Assembly (NCBI GenBank): GCA_900313015.1
Contig: OMPR01000013.1
Span: 402,725 to 466,724 of the forward strand
Direction: 5' to 3'
Source of the DNA: Rhodobacteraceae bacterium EL53
GTDB lineage: Bacteria; Pseudomonadota; Alphaproteobacteria; Rhodobacterales; Rhodobacteraceae
Length of the DNA stretch: 64,000 bases
Shown here: in pieces, positions 39,561 to 49,607 of the stretch
Position numbering within the stretch: position 1 is the stretch's first letter
How the letters are laid out: each line of letters opens with the position of its first letter
Made by a program: the position numbers and the translations under genes
Notes under the pieces: generated by a model
Database searches by the model: none
Told to the model about the DNA's origin: nothing
The model's input: the letters and a program-made list of their open reading frames with translations, nothing else

Positions 39561-39597
39561 TTTTGTGATCACACATTTTTAACGTGTGATCACAAAA
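39561..39597. promoter_or_regulatory. Paired TGTGATCACA operator upstream of sucC
   Basis: Two perfect palindromes, at 39564-39573 and 39585-39594, 21 bp apart start to start. Together they also form a 14-bp inverted repeat (TTTTGTGATCACAC and its complement, 9-nt spacer). They lie 109-139 bp upstream of the sucC ATG. The same pair and spacing occur upstream of sdhC. The rest of the 356-bp mdh-sucC gap holds no gene. Confidence 0.7.
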
Positions 39598-39758
39598 TAG
39601 AAAAATTCCAAAGTCTGGTGATTCGTTGAAACCCAACAGTCTCGCAATCGAAATACCGTGGGATGTTCACGTCAAATCATGTGCCGGGTGCGACTTTGAC
39701 CTTCCGTAACGTCAGATATGTCACCGAGAAACAGTTACAACTTTATGACCCAGACACG

Positions 39759-39790
39759 AAAAAAGCCGCCGGGCACGCCGACGGCTTTCT
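39759..39790 (-). terminator. Rho-independent terminator of mdh
   Basis: 7-bp stem (AAAGCCG at 39762-39768, CGGCTTT at 39782-39788) followed on the minus strand by TTTTTTCG. It lies 24 bp beyond the mdh stop and separates mdh from the suc operon. Confidence 0.83.
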
Positions 39791-39811
39791 CTCAATCTCG
39801 TGGTTAGCGGC

Positions 39812-40819
<1,008 letters not shown>

Positions 40820-40934
40820 CTAATGCGTCATCGTGCAAGTCTTCTGCGACGCGGCATAGTTGCTTAGGGGGGCAGGTTGGGGTTGGTTGGTTGCGCTAAA
40901 GGCGTTAAGAATAAGGGTGTTACAGGGTGAGCGG

Positions 40935-41690
40935 ATGCTAGAACTCAACTTATTGTTTTTCGCAGTTGCGATCCCCGCGACGGTTTTTGCGGGCGTTTCC
41001 AAGGGTGGGTTCGGCTCCGGAGTGGCGTTTGCATCCTCTGCGATTCTGGCAATTTTTCTTGAACCGGGGCAAGCGCTTGCTGTGATGTTGCCGGTTTTGA
41101 TGATGATCGACGCGGCAACCCTAAAACCCTATTGGCGCAAATGGAGTTGGCCGGACGCGCGCTTGTTAATCTTGGGCGGACTGCCCGGTGTAGCTGCCGG
41201 AGCGTGGCTTTATCGCGCGACAGATGCGGACCTGCTGCGGCTGCTGATCGGCGGAATTTCGGTGGCTTTTGTGGCGTGGCATCTGGCGCAATCTCGAGGC
41301 TGGATCAAACGTGTTACGCATCAACTGCCCGCCTGGGCCGGGCTGTTGGCCGGGGTTGTGACTGGCTTCACCAGCTTTGTCAGCCATGCAGGTGGCCCCC
41401 CGGCGGCGGTCTATCTGTTGTCGCAGGGGCTGGATAAATCGCGCTTTCAAGCCACCACCGTGATCACCTTTTGGGCGATCAATATTGCGAAATTCATTCC
41501 TTACGCGTTTCTCGGCATGTTTACCCTGCAAACCGCTTGGGCCAACGTGCTGCTCGCCCCGTTTGCGGTGCTTGGGGCGTGGCTGGGCGTCAGGGCGCAT
41601 CGGTTGATGTCGGAACGGGTCTTTTTTGCCATCGCACACAGCTTGCTCACCCTGACGGGCCTTAAACTGATTTGGGATGCTTTGACATGA
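40935..41690 (+). CDS. TauE/SafE (TSUP) family membrane permease
   Basis: 251 aa, about seven or eight membrane helices. The two repeated family motifs are visible: AGVSKGGFGSGVAFASSAIL near the N-terminus and GFTSFVSHAGGPPAAVYLL in the second half. Members export sulfite or related anions; the substrate here is unknown. ATG 40935 is used, since an upstream frame lacks a ribosome site. It overlaps the next GNAT gene by 4 bases. Confidence 0.87.
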   Translation: MLELNLLFFAVAIPATVFAGVSKGGFGSGVAFASSAILAIFLEPGQALAVMLPVLMMIDAATLKPYWRKWSWPDARLLILGGLPGVAAGAWLYRATDADLLRLLIGGISVAFVAWHLAQSRGWIKRVTHQLPAWAGLLAGVVTGFTSFVSHAGGPPAAVYLLSQGLDKSRFQATTVITFWAINIAKFIPYAFLGMFTLQTAWANVLLAPFAVLGAWLGVRAHRLMSERVFFAIAHSLLTLTGLKLIWDALT

Positions 41691-42145
41691 TCCTCCGGCA
41701 GGCAACACAGTCCGATTATGCTAGGCTGCACGCGCTTTTTTCAGAACTGGTCGGAACGATTCCGGTGATTGACGGCCCACAAGGGCAGGCGCGGTTTGCC
41801 GAAATCCTCAACCATCCCGGCACGGAAATCATCGTGGCTGACGTTGCTGGTCAACCCGTTTCGACTGCCACGCTGCATGTAATGCCTAATATGACCTTTG
41901 GCGGACGCCCCTATGCGCTGATCGAAAATGTCGTCACACTAAAGGCCCATCAGGGCAGGGGGCTTGGACAGGCGGTCATGAGGCATGCCGCCGACCAGGC
42001 ATGGGCCGCCAATTGCTATAAAATCATGCTTCTCACTGGTACGGCCCTAGGTGCACGCGGCTTTTACGAGAAGCTAGGATATGACGGCGACAGCAAACAC
42101 GCCATGATCCTGCGCCGGGCATCGCAACGCCAACCGCTGCTTTGA
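41687..42145 (+). CDS. GNAT-family N-acetyltransferase
   Basis: 152 aa. Acetyl-CoA loop in AHQGRGLGQAVMRHA (Q/RxxGxG/A). N-terminal ILRQATQSDYARL is typical of the family. Substrate unknown. Translationally coupled to the TauE-type gene. Confidence 0.87.
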   Translation: MILRQATQSDYARLHALFSELVGTIPVIDGPQGQARFAEILNHPGTEIIVADVAGQPVSTATLHVMPNMTFGGRPYALIENVVTLKAHQGRGLGQAVMRHAADQAWAANCYKIMLLTGTALGARGFYEKLGYDGDSKHAMILRRASQRQPLL

Positions 42146-42217
42146 TCCCAAAAACCGCCCGCTACCTTGGTGTGAGGGAGGCGGGCAATCGCGCGCGGGG
42201 TCACTGCTCGACAGGTC

Positions 42218-42532
42218 TCACACGTCTTTGCCGCGGGCTGGCAACACTTCGGCGAGTGTTTCAAAGGATTGCCCAGCAGCAATCAAACACGACATGCCGT
42301 TGGGCAATGTCACGATAATGGTCCAGCTGCCGGTATCCGCCGAGGCAAAGACCTCCACAACCGACCCCTGTGCCGCCAACCCAATGCTCTGCCGGGTCTC
42401 GCCAAATTGATCGGTCAGTTTCGCCAAAACCGCCGGTCGTGGCGCGCAATTTTGTTCCTGTGCCTGTAGCTGCTGTGCCATCAGCAGACCAAATCCTAGG
42501 CTCAAGGCCATCGTATGTAGTGTCTTCATCAT
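42218..42532 (-). CDS. Small exported hypothetical protein
   Basis: 104 aa. Signal peptide (MMKTLHTMALSLGFGLLMA, cleavage near LQAQEQ) and a mature part of about 80 residues with two Cys. Common in Rhodobacterales as far as I recall; function unknown. ATG 42529 is an alternative start. Confidence 0.7.
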   Translation of the reverse strand: MMKTLHTMALSLGFGLLMAQQLQAQEQNCAPRPAVLAKLTDQFGETRQSIGLAAQGSVVEVFASADTGSWTIIVTLPNGMSCLIAAGQSFETLAEVLPARGKDV

Positions 42533-42851
42533 GGGTCTTACCCCTTTGCCCCTAGGCTGAGCGTACCCGGTCAGGCCCTCCAGACTTGCTCTGGTGCGCC
42601 GGGGAGACAGCCGATGTTGATCGTGTTAGCGGTTGGGTGTGTATCGGAGGGCCTTGCGCCGCGACCACCTGTCCAAATCTGACCCTTAGTAGCTTGCCCG
42701 CGTGACCCTGAAATGAGGTTAACCCGCCGTTCGGTGACCCCGCACCAGTCATCCTATGCACCCAAATGCTGCGTCGCGGCGATTTACCCTTGAACTTTCC
42801 GGCTAAAAATGCCCCTTTCTGCGCAACTTTATTACACGCAAGGAAATCGTC
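42533..42851. other. 319-bp intergenic region upstream of mcl2
   Basis: Divergent spacer between the small exported protein and mcl2. No gene seen. It includes CTGCGTCGCGGCGA at 42769-42782, 70-83 bp before mcl2, which resembles elements upstream of ecm and ccr. Confidence 0.5.
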
Positions 42852-43709
42852 ATGGATCCGCGCCAACGCCCCTATCGCTCTGTTCTCTACATTCCCGGTT
42901 CCAAGGAACGCGCCCTTGAAAAGGCGAAAACCCTGCCTGTGGACGCGATCATCTTTGATCTCGAAGACGCGGTTTCCGTCGATGAAAAAGAGAACGCCCG
43001 CGAAACGCTCAAGGCGGCTCTGGCGGCAGGTGGCTATGGCGACCGGATCAAAATCGTGCGTATCAACGGTTTTGACACCCAGTGGGGCAAGGACGACGCC
43101 GCCGCCGTGTGTGACATGGACGCCGACGTTGTTCTGTTGCCCAAGGTTGGCTCGACCGGTGACCTGGACGCACTCGCGGCCATCACAGGCGACCTGCCTA
43201 TCTGGGCGATGATGGAAACGCCACGCGGCATGCTGAACGCGCCTTCGATTGCGGCACATCCCCTGATGGCTGGTTTTGTCATGGGCACCAATGATTTGGC
43301 GAAAGAGCTACAAACCCGATTCCGCGCGGATCGTCTGCCGCTTCAGGCGTCGCTGGGCCTGTGCCTGTTGGCCGCTAAAGCCGAAGGTTTGATCATCGTC
43401 GACGGCGTTTATAACGCCTTCAAAGACGACGAAGGTCTGCGCGCAGAATGTGAACAGGGCCGCGATATGGGCTTTGATGGCAAAACGCTGATCCACCCGG
43501 CACAGGTTGCCGTCACCAACGACGCCTTCGCTCCGTCCGACGCTGAAATCGATCTCGCCCGCCGCCAGATCGTTGCGTTCGAAGAAACCGAAGCCGCCGG
43601 TCAGGGCGTTGCCGTGGTCGACGGAAAGATCGTTGAAAACCTACACGTTGCCACCGCACGTGAAATTCTGGCAAAAGCAGAGGCAATATCAGCTTTGCAA
43701 GCGGGGTAA
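42852..43709 (+). CDS. mcl2: (3S)-malyl-CoA thioesterase / CitE-like lyase (Mcl2 type)
   Basis: 285 aa HpcH/HpaI-CitE family protein. YRSVLYIPGSKERALEKA at the N-terminus, FDLEDAVSVDEK (metal-binding Glu/Asp) and GFDGKTLIHPAQV. It matches the Mcl2 thioesterase of Rhodobacter sphaeroides better than the larger Mcl1 lyase, by recollection. Mcl2 frees malate from malyl-CoA at the end of the ethylmalonyl-CoA pathway. mch, the mesaconyl-CoA hydratase gene, lies three genes downstream in the same operon. Confidence 0.85.
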   Translation: MDPRQRPYRSVLYIPGSKERALEKAKTLPVDAIIFDLEDAVSVDEKENARETLKAALAAGGYGDRIKIVRINGFDTQWGKDDAAAVCDMDADVVLLPKVGSTGDLDALAAITGDLPIWAMMETPRGMLNAPSIAAHPLMAGFVMGTNDLAKELQTRFRADRLPLQASLGLCLLAAKAEGLIIVDGVYNAFKDDEGLRAECEQGRDMGFDGKTLIHPAQVAVTNDAFAPSDAEIDLARRQIVAFEETEAAGQGVAVVDGKIVENLHVATAREILAKAEAISALQAG

Positions 43710-43715
43710 GCCAGC

Positions 43716-44270
43716 ATGGGCTTTGGTCTTCTGATTCTCGGTGTGGTCCTATGGTGGGCCGCACATTTCTTTAAACGCGTCGCACCGGCGCAACGCGCTG
43801 CCATGGGCAACGCCGGCAAGGGCGCAGTTACAGCGGTTCTTGTGGTGTCCATCGTCCTGATGGTCGTGGGCTATCGCGCCACGGATTTCATCCACATCTG
43901 GTCACCGCCCAGCTTTATGGTTCACATCAACAATCTGTTGGTGCTGATCGCGATCTGGATGATGAGCCCAGCCGCCAAAAAGGGCCTGCTGCTGAACAAG
44001 GTGCGCCATCCTATGCTGGCCGGGTTCAAGGCATGGGCCACCGCCCACCTGTTGGTGAATGGGGATCTGGCCTCGATCATCCTGTTTGGCGGATTGCTGG
44101 GCTGGGCCGTTGTGCAAGTTATCGTGATCAACAAATCAGAACCCGACTGGACCCCCGGCAAACCCGGAACCTTGGCCAAAGACGGCATGTTCTTTGTCGC
44201 CTCTATCGTTTTGATGGCGATAATCGGCTACATCCACGGGCTGGTCGGTCCGTCTCCATTCCCGATGTAA
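43716..44270 (+). CDS. NnrU-family membrane protein
   Basis: 184 aa, five or six membrane helices. KVRHPMLAGFKAWATAHLLVNGDLAS is the core of the NnrU domain, first known next to nitric-oxide reductase genes. No denitrification gene is present here. It lies 6 bp after mcl2, in the ethylmalonyl-CoA operon. Confidence 0.85.
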   Translation: MGFGLLILGVVLWWAAHFFKRVAPAQRAAMGNAGKGAVTAVLVVSIVLMVVGYRATDFIHIWSPPSFMVHINNLLVLIAIWMMSPAAKKGLLLNKVRHPMLAGFKAWATAHLLVNGDLASIILFGGLLGWAVVQVIVINKSEPDWTPGKPGTLAKDGMFFVASIVLMAIIGYIHGLVGPSPFPM

Positions 44271-44280
44271 GGACAGCGTT

Positions 44281-44487
44281 ATGCCCAAACTCTACCGCCT
44301 CCTCACCGAGGAAGACACATCTGCCTTCTGTCACAAAGTCAGCGAGGCGCTTTCTAAAGGCTGGGATCTCTACGGAGACCCCACCTATGCCTTTGACGGT
44401 ATCAACAACGTCATGCGTTGCGGTCAGGCGGTCACCAAAGAGGTCGACGCCGAGTACACGCCAGACATGAAATTAGGACAACAGTAA
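44281..44487 (+). CDS. DUF1737 family small protein
   Basis: 68 aa: PKLYRLLTEEDTSAFCHKV, then GWDLYGDPTYAFDG, as in DUF1737. Function unknown. AAGGAC ribosome site. The stop overlaps the mch start (TAATG). Confidence 0.85.
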   Translation: MPKLYRLLTEEDTSAFCHKVSEALSKGWDLYGDPTYAFDGINNVMRCGQAVTKEVDAEYTPDMKLGQQ

Positions 44488-45515
44488 TGGCTAAAACCAA
44501 CTCCGGCCGGTTTTTTGAAGACTACTCTATCGGTCAGATCCTGACTCATGCGGTGCCTCGTACCGTATCGGGCGGCGAACGTGCGCTTTATCACGCGCTG
44601 TATCCGGCCCGTCACGCGCTCTATTCTTCGGACAGCTTTGCACAGGCCTCGGGCCTGCCTGCCAGCCCGATTGATGATCTGGCCGCGTTCCATGTTGTCT
44701 TTGGTAAAACCGTCCCTGATGTGTCGTTGAACGCGGTTGCCAATCTTGGCTATGCCGAAGGGCGCTGGTTGCTGCCCGTCTACCCCGGCGACACGCTGCG
44801 CTCTGAATCCGAGGTGATTGGCCTCAAGCAGAATTCCAACGGCAAAACCGGTGTGGTCTATGTCCGCACTCGCGGGCTGAATCAGCGCGACGAAGTCGTG
44901 ATGGAATACGTGCGCTGGGTGATGGTGCGCAAAAACAATCTGGATGCGCCTGCGCCTGAAACCGTTGTGCCAGATCTGAATAAAGTGGTTCCCGTGGACC
45001 AGCTGGCCATTCCTGCAGGCCTGGATTTCAGCAACTATAACTTTGATCTGGCCGGCGATCCATACCGCTGGGGCGATTACGAGGTCGGTGAACAGATCGA
45101 CCACGTCGATGGCGTCACCATCGAAGAAGCCGAACACATGATCGCGACGCGCTTGTGGCAGAACACAGCCAAGGTGCACTTTGATCTGACCTTCCGCCCC
45201 GACGGACGCCTGATCTATGGCGGTCACGTGATTTCCATGGCGCGCGCACTGTCCTTTAACGGCCTGGCCAACGCGCAGATGATCGTCGGCCTAAATGGCG
45301 GCGCCCACGCGAACCCGTGTTTCGCTGGCACCACGATCAAAGCTTGGACCGAAGTTCTGGACAAAGCAGACACCGACGCTCCCGGCGTTGGCGCCATTCG
45401 CCTGCGTCTGGTCGCGACCAAAGGCGGTGCACCGTTTGAATTGAAAGACGAAAACGGCAAATACAAACCTGATGTCTTGCTTGATCTCGACTATTGGGCA
45501 CTGATGCCACAATAA
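44487..45515 (+). CDS. mch: Mesaconyl-CoA hydratase (beta-methylmalyl-CoA dehydratase)
   Basis: 342 aa with two MaoC/hot-dog domains, the second around GDYEVGEQIDHVDGVTIEEAEHM. It hydrates mesaconyl-C1-CoA to beta-methylmalyl-CoA in the ethylmalonyl-CoA pathway. Start ATG 44487 overlaps the DUF1737 stop. The two-domain length fits the Rhodobacter enzyme. A strong terminator follows. Confidence 0.93.
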   Translation: MAKTNSGRFFEDYSIGQILTHAVPRTVSGGERALYHALYPARHALYSSDSFAQASGLPASPIDDLAAFHVVFGKTVPDVSLNAVANLGYAEGRWLLPVYPGDTLRSESEVIGLKQNSNGKTGVVYVRTRGLNQRDEVVMEYVRWVMVRKNNLDAPAPETVVPDLNKVVPVDQLAIPAGLDFSNYNFDLAGDPYRWGDYEVGEQIDHVDGVTIEEAEHMIATRLWQNTAKVHFDLTFRPDGRLIYGGHVISMARALSFNGLANAQMIVGLNGGAHANPCFAGTTIKAWTEVLDKADTDAPGVGAIRLRLVATKGGAPFELKDENGKYKPDVLLDLDYWALMPQ

Positions 45516-45522
45516 TCAGACT

Positions 45523-45555
45523 GGGCCGGATAAATCACGATCCGGCCCGTTTTTA
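45523..45555 (+). terminator. Rho-independent terminator after mch
   Basis: 9-bp stem (GGGCCGGAT at 45523-45531, ATCCGGCCC at 45540-45548) followed by GTTTTTA. It ends the mcl2-nnrU-DUF1737-mch operon. Confidence 0.88.
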
Positions 45556-45567
45556 TGGACGCTCACC

Positions 45568-46083
45568 ATGCAGTTACGCCCCGCCACACTGTCTGATGCC
45601 CCCGGCTTGGCGGCCCTTTCCATCGAAGTTTGGCTCGGCACCTACATCAAAGACGGAGTCACCCCGTTTTTCGCCAGCTATGCGCTTGATGCTTTCACGG
45701 CCGAGCGGTTCACAAAGGTTTTGCAAGATCCCGGCGAGCATATCCTTGTTTCTGAACGGGGGCAGGGGATTGATGGTTTTGTCCGCATCACCCAGAACAA
45801 ACCGGCACCCGCACCGGGGTGTTCGGATGTCGAAATCTCCACACTTTATGTGCAGCCGCGCCACCACGGACACGGCACTGGTTTGGCCCTTCTTGATGCT
45901 GGTTTGCGGATCTGTGCCACCCTTGGGGCCATGTCCCCTTGGTTAACGACAAACTCTGAAAATACACCGGCGCTGGGCTTTTATCGGGCGCAAGGGTTCG
46001 AAACCATCGGGCAAACCCACTTTCGGATCGATGATCAAGCTTACTTAAATGACGTCCTGACCCGGAAACTGACCCTTTCGTGA
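45568..46083 (+). CDS. GNAT-family N-acetyltransferase
   Basis: 171 aa. The acetyl-CoA motif reads QPRHHGHGTGLALLDAG (about residues 95-111), and the C-terminal LGFYRAQGFETIGQ is typical of GNAT. Substrate unknown. Confidence 0.87.
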   Translation: MQLRPATLSDAPGLAALSIEVWLGTYIKDGVTPFFASYALDAFTAERFTKVLQDPGEHILVSERGQGIDGFVRITQNKPAPAPGCSDVEISTLYVQPRHHGHGTGLALLDAGLRICATLGAMSPWLTTNSENTPALGFYRAQGFETIGQTHFRIDDQAYLNDVLTRKLTLS

Positions 46084-46118
46084 GGTGACATTAAGCAATC
46101 AGACGATACTCTGGTTGA

Positions 46119-46784
46119 ATGTTACGGTCCCTGTTCCTCTCCGCGCTCTTTGTCCTCAGCGCTCCATTAGTCAAAGCCTGCGATCTGGCTCTGGCCTTGG
46201 CCGTCGATGTATCCGGCTCTGTTGATGCCAAAGAATTCCGCATTCAGATGGATGGATTGGCCGAGGGGCTGCGCGACCCCCTCGTGTCCGAGGCGCTGGT
46301 GCGGGGCAACGCTCAATTGATGCTGGTGCAATGGACCGGTACTTCGCGCCAACAGATCTCGCTCCCGTGGACCGGCATCACCTCCTTTTCCGACATTGAT
46401 CGCTTCGCCGATCAAGTCGCCACAAGCCCCCGGGTTTGGCGCAACTTTTCCACCGCAATAGGCGAGGCGCTGTTGGTTACCATGGATGCTTTTGCGGACG
46501 CACCCGACTGCACCCGCAATCTCATTGACTTGTCCGGCGACGGTTTTTCCAATGAAGGGGTGGAACCGATCCGCCTCCACCCTGCGCTGCGTGCCAAAGG
46601 GATCACCGTCAACGCCATCGCGATTGAAGAGAGCGAACCGGAATTGACCGCCTACTTTTTTGAAAACGTAATCGTGGGTGAGGGGGCATTTGTCGTCTCT
46701 GCGACAGGTTTTGCAGATTACCCGTCACGAATCCGCAAAAAACTGCTGCGCGAAGTCACGCAACAGACAGCTGCATTGCAATGA
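46119..46784 (+). CDS. DUF1194 (von Willebrand A-like) exported protein
   Basis: 221 aa. Signal peptide (cleavage near PLVKA), then a VWA-like domain with the metal-site DVSGSVDAKEF near residue 30. It matches DUF1194. Function unknown. Its 3' end is just before the sdh regulatory region. Confidence 0.85.
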   Translation: MLRSLFLSALFVLSAPLVKACDLALALAVDVSGSVDAKEFRIQMDGLAEGLRDPLVSEALVRGNAQLMLVQWTGTSRQQISLPWTGITSFSDIDRFADQVATSPRVWRNFSTAIGEALLVTMDAFADAPDCTRNLIDLSGDGFSNEGVEPIRLHPALRAKGITVNAIAIEESEPELTAYFFENVIVGEGAFVVSATGFADYPSRIRKKLLREVTQQTAALQ

Positions 46785-46794
46785 GGCCAAGATT

Positions 46795-46882
46795 CGTGAT
46801 CACAGGTCTTACCGAATGAAAGGCAGGGGTTTGGCGATCTATCGCTATTTTTGTGATCACAGCAAACAAAAGCGTGATCACA
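46795..46882. promoter_or_regulatory. Three GTGATCAC sites upstream of sdhC
   Basis: CGTGATCACA at 46795-46804, TGTGATCACA at 46852-46861, and CGTGATCACA at 46873-46882. The last two are 21 bp apart, exactly as upstream of sucC, and lie 116-146 bp before the sdhC ATG. This suggests one regulator for both operons. The rest of the gap up to 46997 is non-coding. Confidence 0.7.
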
Positions 46883-46997
46883 TTTGATGCCAAACTGCCC
46901 TACCGCGCCAAAAAACCGCGCTTTTTAACCGTTGGGACAGGTGACACACCGAAAAAAAGCGGTAAAACCAAGCGCAGCCAACCGCAAAGGAGCCACC

Positions 46998-47381
46998 ATG
47001 GCCGATGTTAATCGGGGCAACCGCCCACTTTCGCCGCACCTATCGATCTACCGTCCGCAAATGACGTCTTTCTCATCGATTATGGTCCGTCTTACCGGAA
47101 TTGCGGCTCTGTTTTTGTTCGTACTGGTGGTTTGGTGGTTGCTTGCCGCCGCAACGTCCGAAAGCGCGTTCAACTTTATCGATGGTCTGCTGACCAGTTG
47201 GGTCGGCACCGTTGTGATGCTCGGCGCGGCTTGGGCGCTGTTCTATCACATGCTGGGGCGCTTGCGTCACCTCGTCTGGGATCTGGGCTACTGCCTGAAT
47301 GTCGAAACGGCTGAGAAGCTGGGCGTTGGCATGTTCGTGATGGCCACGGTCCTGACCGTCGTCGCGGCACTTGTGGTATAA
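46998..47381 (+). CDS. sdhC: Succinate dehydrogenase cytochrome b556 subunit
   Basis: 127 aa, three membrane helices. The family start RPLSPHLSIYRPQ is present; the heme-ligand region is FYHMLGRLRHLVWDLG. It anchors the complex and helps bind ubiquinone and heme b. Start ATG 46998 with AAAGGAG. First gene of sdhCDAB. Confidence 0.95.
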   Translation: MADVNRGNRPLSPHLSIYRPQMTSFSSIMVRLTGIAALFLFVLVVWWLLAAATSESAFNFIDGLLTSWVGTVVMLGAAWALFYHMLGRLRHLVWDLGYCLNVETAEKLGVGMFVMATVLTVVAALVV

Positions 47382-47392
47382 GGAGCGAAACC

Positions 47393-47764
47393 ATGAAATA
47401 TCTCACAGATCGCAAACGTGCCCAAGGTTTGGGTGCTGGGCGTCAGGGAACGCATCACCACTGGCAGATGATGGTCAGCTCGGCTGCGCTGGTTATCCTT
47501 GTTCCTCTTTTTGTCCTAACATTCGGCTACGGCTTGGGTGGCACCTACGAAGAGGTGCTCGCCTATTACAGCCAGCCCTTTCCGGCAATCGTATCGGGCC
47601 TGACCCTGATTGTGGTTGTCCTCCACCTCATGCACGAAGCGCAGGTCGCAATCGAAGATTACGTGCACGGTGTCGCAGAAAAACTGACCCTCATGGGAGT
47701 GGCCGGATTTTCCTACACGTTGATTGCCGTGGGTCTCTTCGCCCTAGCTAAGCTCGCCCTGTAA
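47393..47764 (+). CDS. sdhD: Succinate dehydrogenase hydrophobic membrane anchor
   Basis: 123 aa, three membrane helices. [17 protein letters not shown] and the His-containing [17 protein letters not shown] fit SdhD. It sits between sdhC (11 bp gap) and sdhA. Confidence 0.93.
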   Translation: MKYLTDRKRAQGLGAGRQGTHHHWQMMVSSAALVILVPLFVLTFGYGLGGTYEEVLAYYSQPFPAIVSGLTLIVVVLHLMHEAQVAIEDYVHGVAEKLTLMGVAGFSYTLIAVGLFALAKLAL

Positions 47765-47787
47765 TATGCGCGGTAAGGAATAAAACG

Positions 47788-49596
47788 ATGACAGCTGCAT
47801 ATGAATATGAAACCCACGAATATGATGTCGTGGTTGTCGGGGCTGGCGGCGCAGGTTTGCGCGCCACACTCGGTATGGCGGAACAGGGTCTGCGCACTGC
47901 CTGCGTAACCAAAGTGTTCCCAACCCGCTCGCACACAGTTGCGGCACAGGGTGGCATTGCCGCCTCGCTGTCCAACATGGGTCCGGATCACTGGCAGTGG
48001 CACATGTATGACACCGTCAAAGGTTCTGACTGGTTGGGTGACACCGATGCGATGGAATACCTCGCACGCGAAGCGCCCAAAGCGGTCTACGAGCTGGAAC
48101 ACTACGGCGTGCCGTTCTCGCGCACCGAAGAAGGCAAGATTTACCAGCGTCCCTTTGGTGGTCACACCACCGAATTTGGCGAAGGTCCAGCCGTACAGCG
48201 TACCTGTGCGGCTGCGGACCGGACCGGCCACGCGATCCTGCACACGCTTTATGGCCAGTCGTTGAAAAACAACGCCGAATTCTACGTTGAATATTTCGCT
48301 ATCGACCTGATCATGTCCGAAGACGGCCAGTGTCAGGGCGTTGTCTGCTGGAAACTCGATGACGGCACCATGCACGTGTTCAACGCCAAGATGGTCGTTC
48401 TGGCCACTGGCGGCTACGGACGCGCCTATTTCTCGGCGACCTCGGCTCACACCTGCACCGGCGACGGTGGCGGTATGGTGGCGCGCGCAGGTCTCGCCCT
48501 GCAGGATATGGAATTTGTTCAGTTCCACCCCACCGGCATCTACGGGTCAGGCTGCCTGATCACCGAAGGTGCACGCGGTGAGGGCGGCTATCTGACCAAC
48601 TCCGAAGGCGAACGGTTCATGGAGCGTTACGCCCCCCAGTACAAAGACCTTGCGCCGCGTGACTACGTGTCACGCTCCATGACGATGGAAATCCGCGAAG
48701 GTCGCGGTGTTGGCAAAGACGGGGATCACATTCACCTGAACCTGTCGCACCTGCCACCCGAGGCGCTCGCAGAACGCCTGCCGGGCATTTCGGAGTCGGC
48801 CAAGATCTTTGCCGGCGTTGACGTCAACAAAGAGCCGATCCCGGTTATCCCGACCGTGCACTACAACATGGGCGGCATTCCAACCAACTATTGGGGCGAA
48901 GTGATGAACCCCACCGCCGAAGACCAGAACAAAACCGTTCCCGGTCTGATGGCTGTTGGTGAAGCAGGCTGTGCCTCTGTGCATGGTGCCAACCGTCTGG
49001 GCTCGAACTCGCTGATCGATCTTGTGGTTTTTGGCCGCGCCGCTGCAATCCGCGCGGGCAAGGTTGTGGACGCCGAGGCGCCCAACCCTGTGCTGAACCA
49101 AGCCTCCGTAGATGCTGCGTTCGACCGGTTCGACAACCTGCGCAATGCCAATGGCAACGTCGCGACTGCCGAACTGCGCCTTGAGATGCAGAAAACCATG
49201 CAGGCTGACGCGGCCGTTTTCCGCACCGCCAAAACCATGGCCGAAGGCGTCGAAAAGATGACCGCAATCGCTGCCAAAATGGACGATCTCAAAGTCACCG
49301 ACCGCTCGCTGGTCTGGAACAGTGATCTGATGGAAACACTGGAACTCGACAACCTGATGCCCAACGCGTTGGCCACCATCCACGGTGCCGAAGCACGCAA
49401 GGAATCTCGCGGGGCCCACGCCCACGAAGATTTCTCGACACGGGACGACGAAAACTGGCGGGTCCACACCATCAGCCGCGTCGACGGCAACAAGGTCGAA
49501 CTGACCCACCGCCCCGTCGTGGTTGATCCCCTCACCACAGAAGAGCAAGGCGGCATCGCCCTAGCCAAAATCGCGCCCAAAGCGCGGACTTTCTAA
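47788..49596 (+). CDS. sdhA: Succinate dehydrogenase flavoprotein subunit
   Basis: 602 aa. The FAD site [15 protein letters not shown] and the covalent FAD His in [11 protein letters not shown] (His49) are present, with the C-terminal [19 protein letters not shown]. It oxidises succinate to fumarate. AAGGA ribosome site; sdhB follows by 11 bp. Confidence 0.98.
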   Translation: MTAAYEYETHEYDVVVVGAGGAGLRATLGMAEQGLRTACVTKVFPTRSHTVAAQGGIAASLSNMGPDHWQWHMYDTVKGSDWLGDTDAMEYLAREAPKAVYELEHYGVPFSRTEEGKIYQRPFGGHTTEFGEGPAVQRTCAAADRTGHAILHTLYGQSLKNNAEFYVEYFAIDLIMSEDGQCQGVVCWKLDDGTMHVFNAKMVVLATGGYGRAYFSATSAHTCTGDGGGMVARAGLALQDMEFVQFHPTGIYGSGCLITEGARGEGGYLTNSEGERFMERYAPQYKDLAPRDYVSRSMTMEIREGRGVGKDGDHIHLNLSHLPPEALAERLPGISESAKIFAGVDVNKEPIPVIPTVHYNMGGIPTNYWGEVMNPTAEDQNKTVPGLMAVGEAGCASVHGANRLGSNSLIDLVVFGRAAAIRAGKVVDAEAPNPVLNQASVDAAFDRFDNLRNANGNVATAELRLEMQKTMQADAAVFRTAKTMAEGVEKMTAIAAKMDDLKVTDRSLVWNSDLMETLELDNLMPNALATIHGAEARKESRGAHAHEDFSTRDDENWRVHTISRVDGNKVELTHRPVVVDPLTTEEQGGIALAKIAPKARTF

Positions 49597-49607
49597 GGAG
49601 AGAGAGC

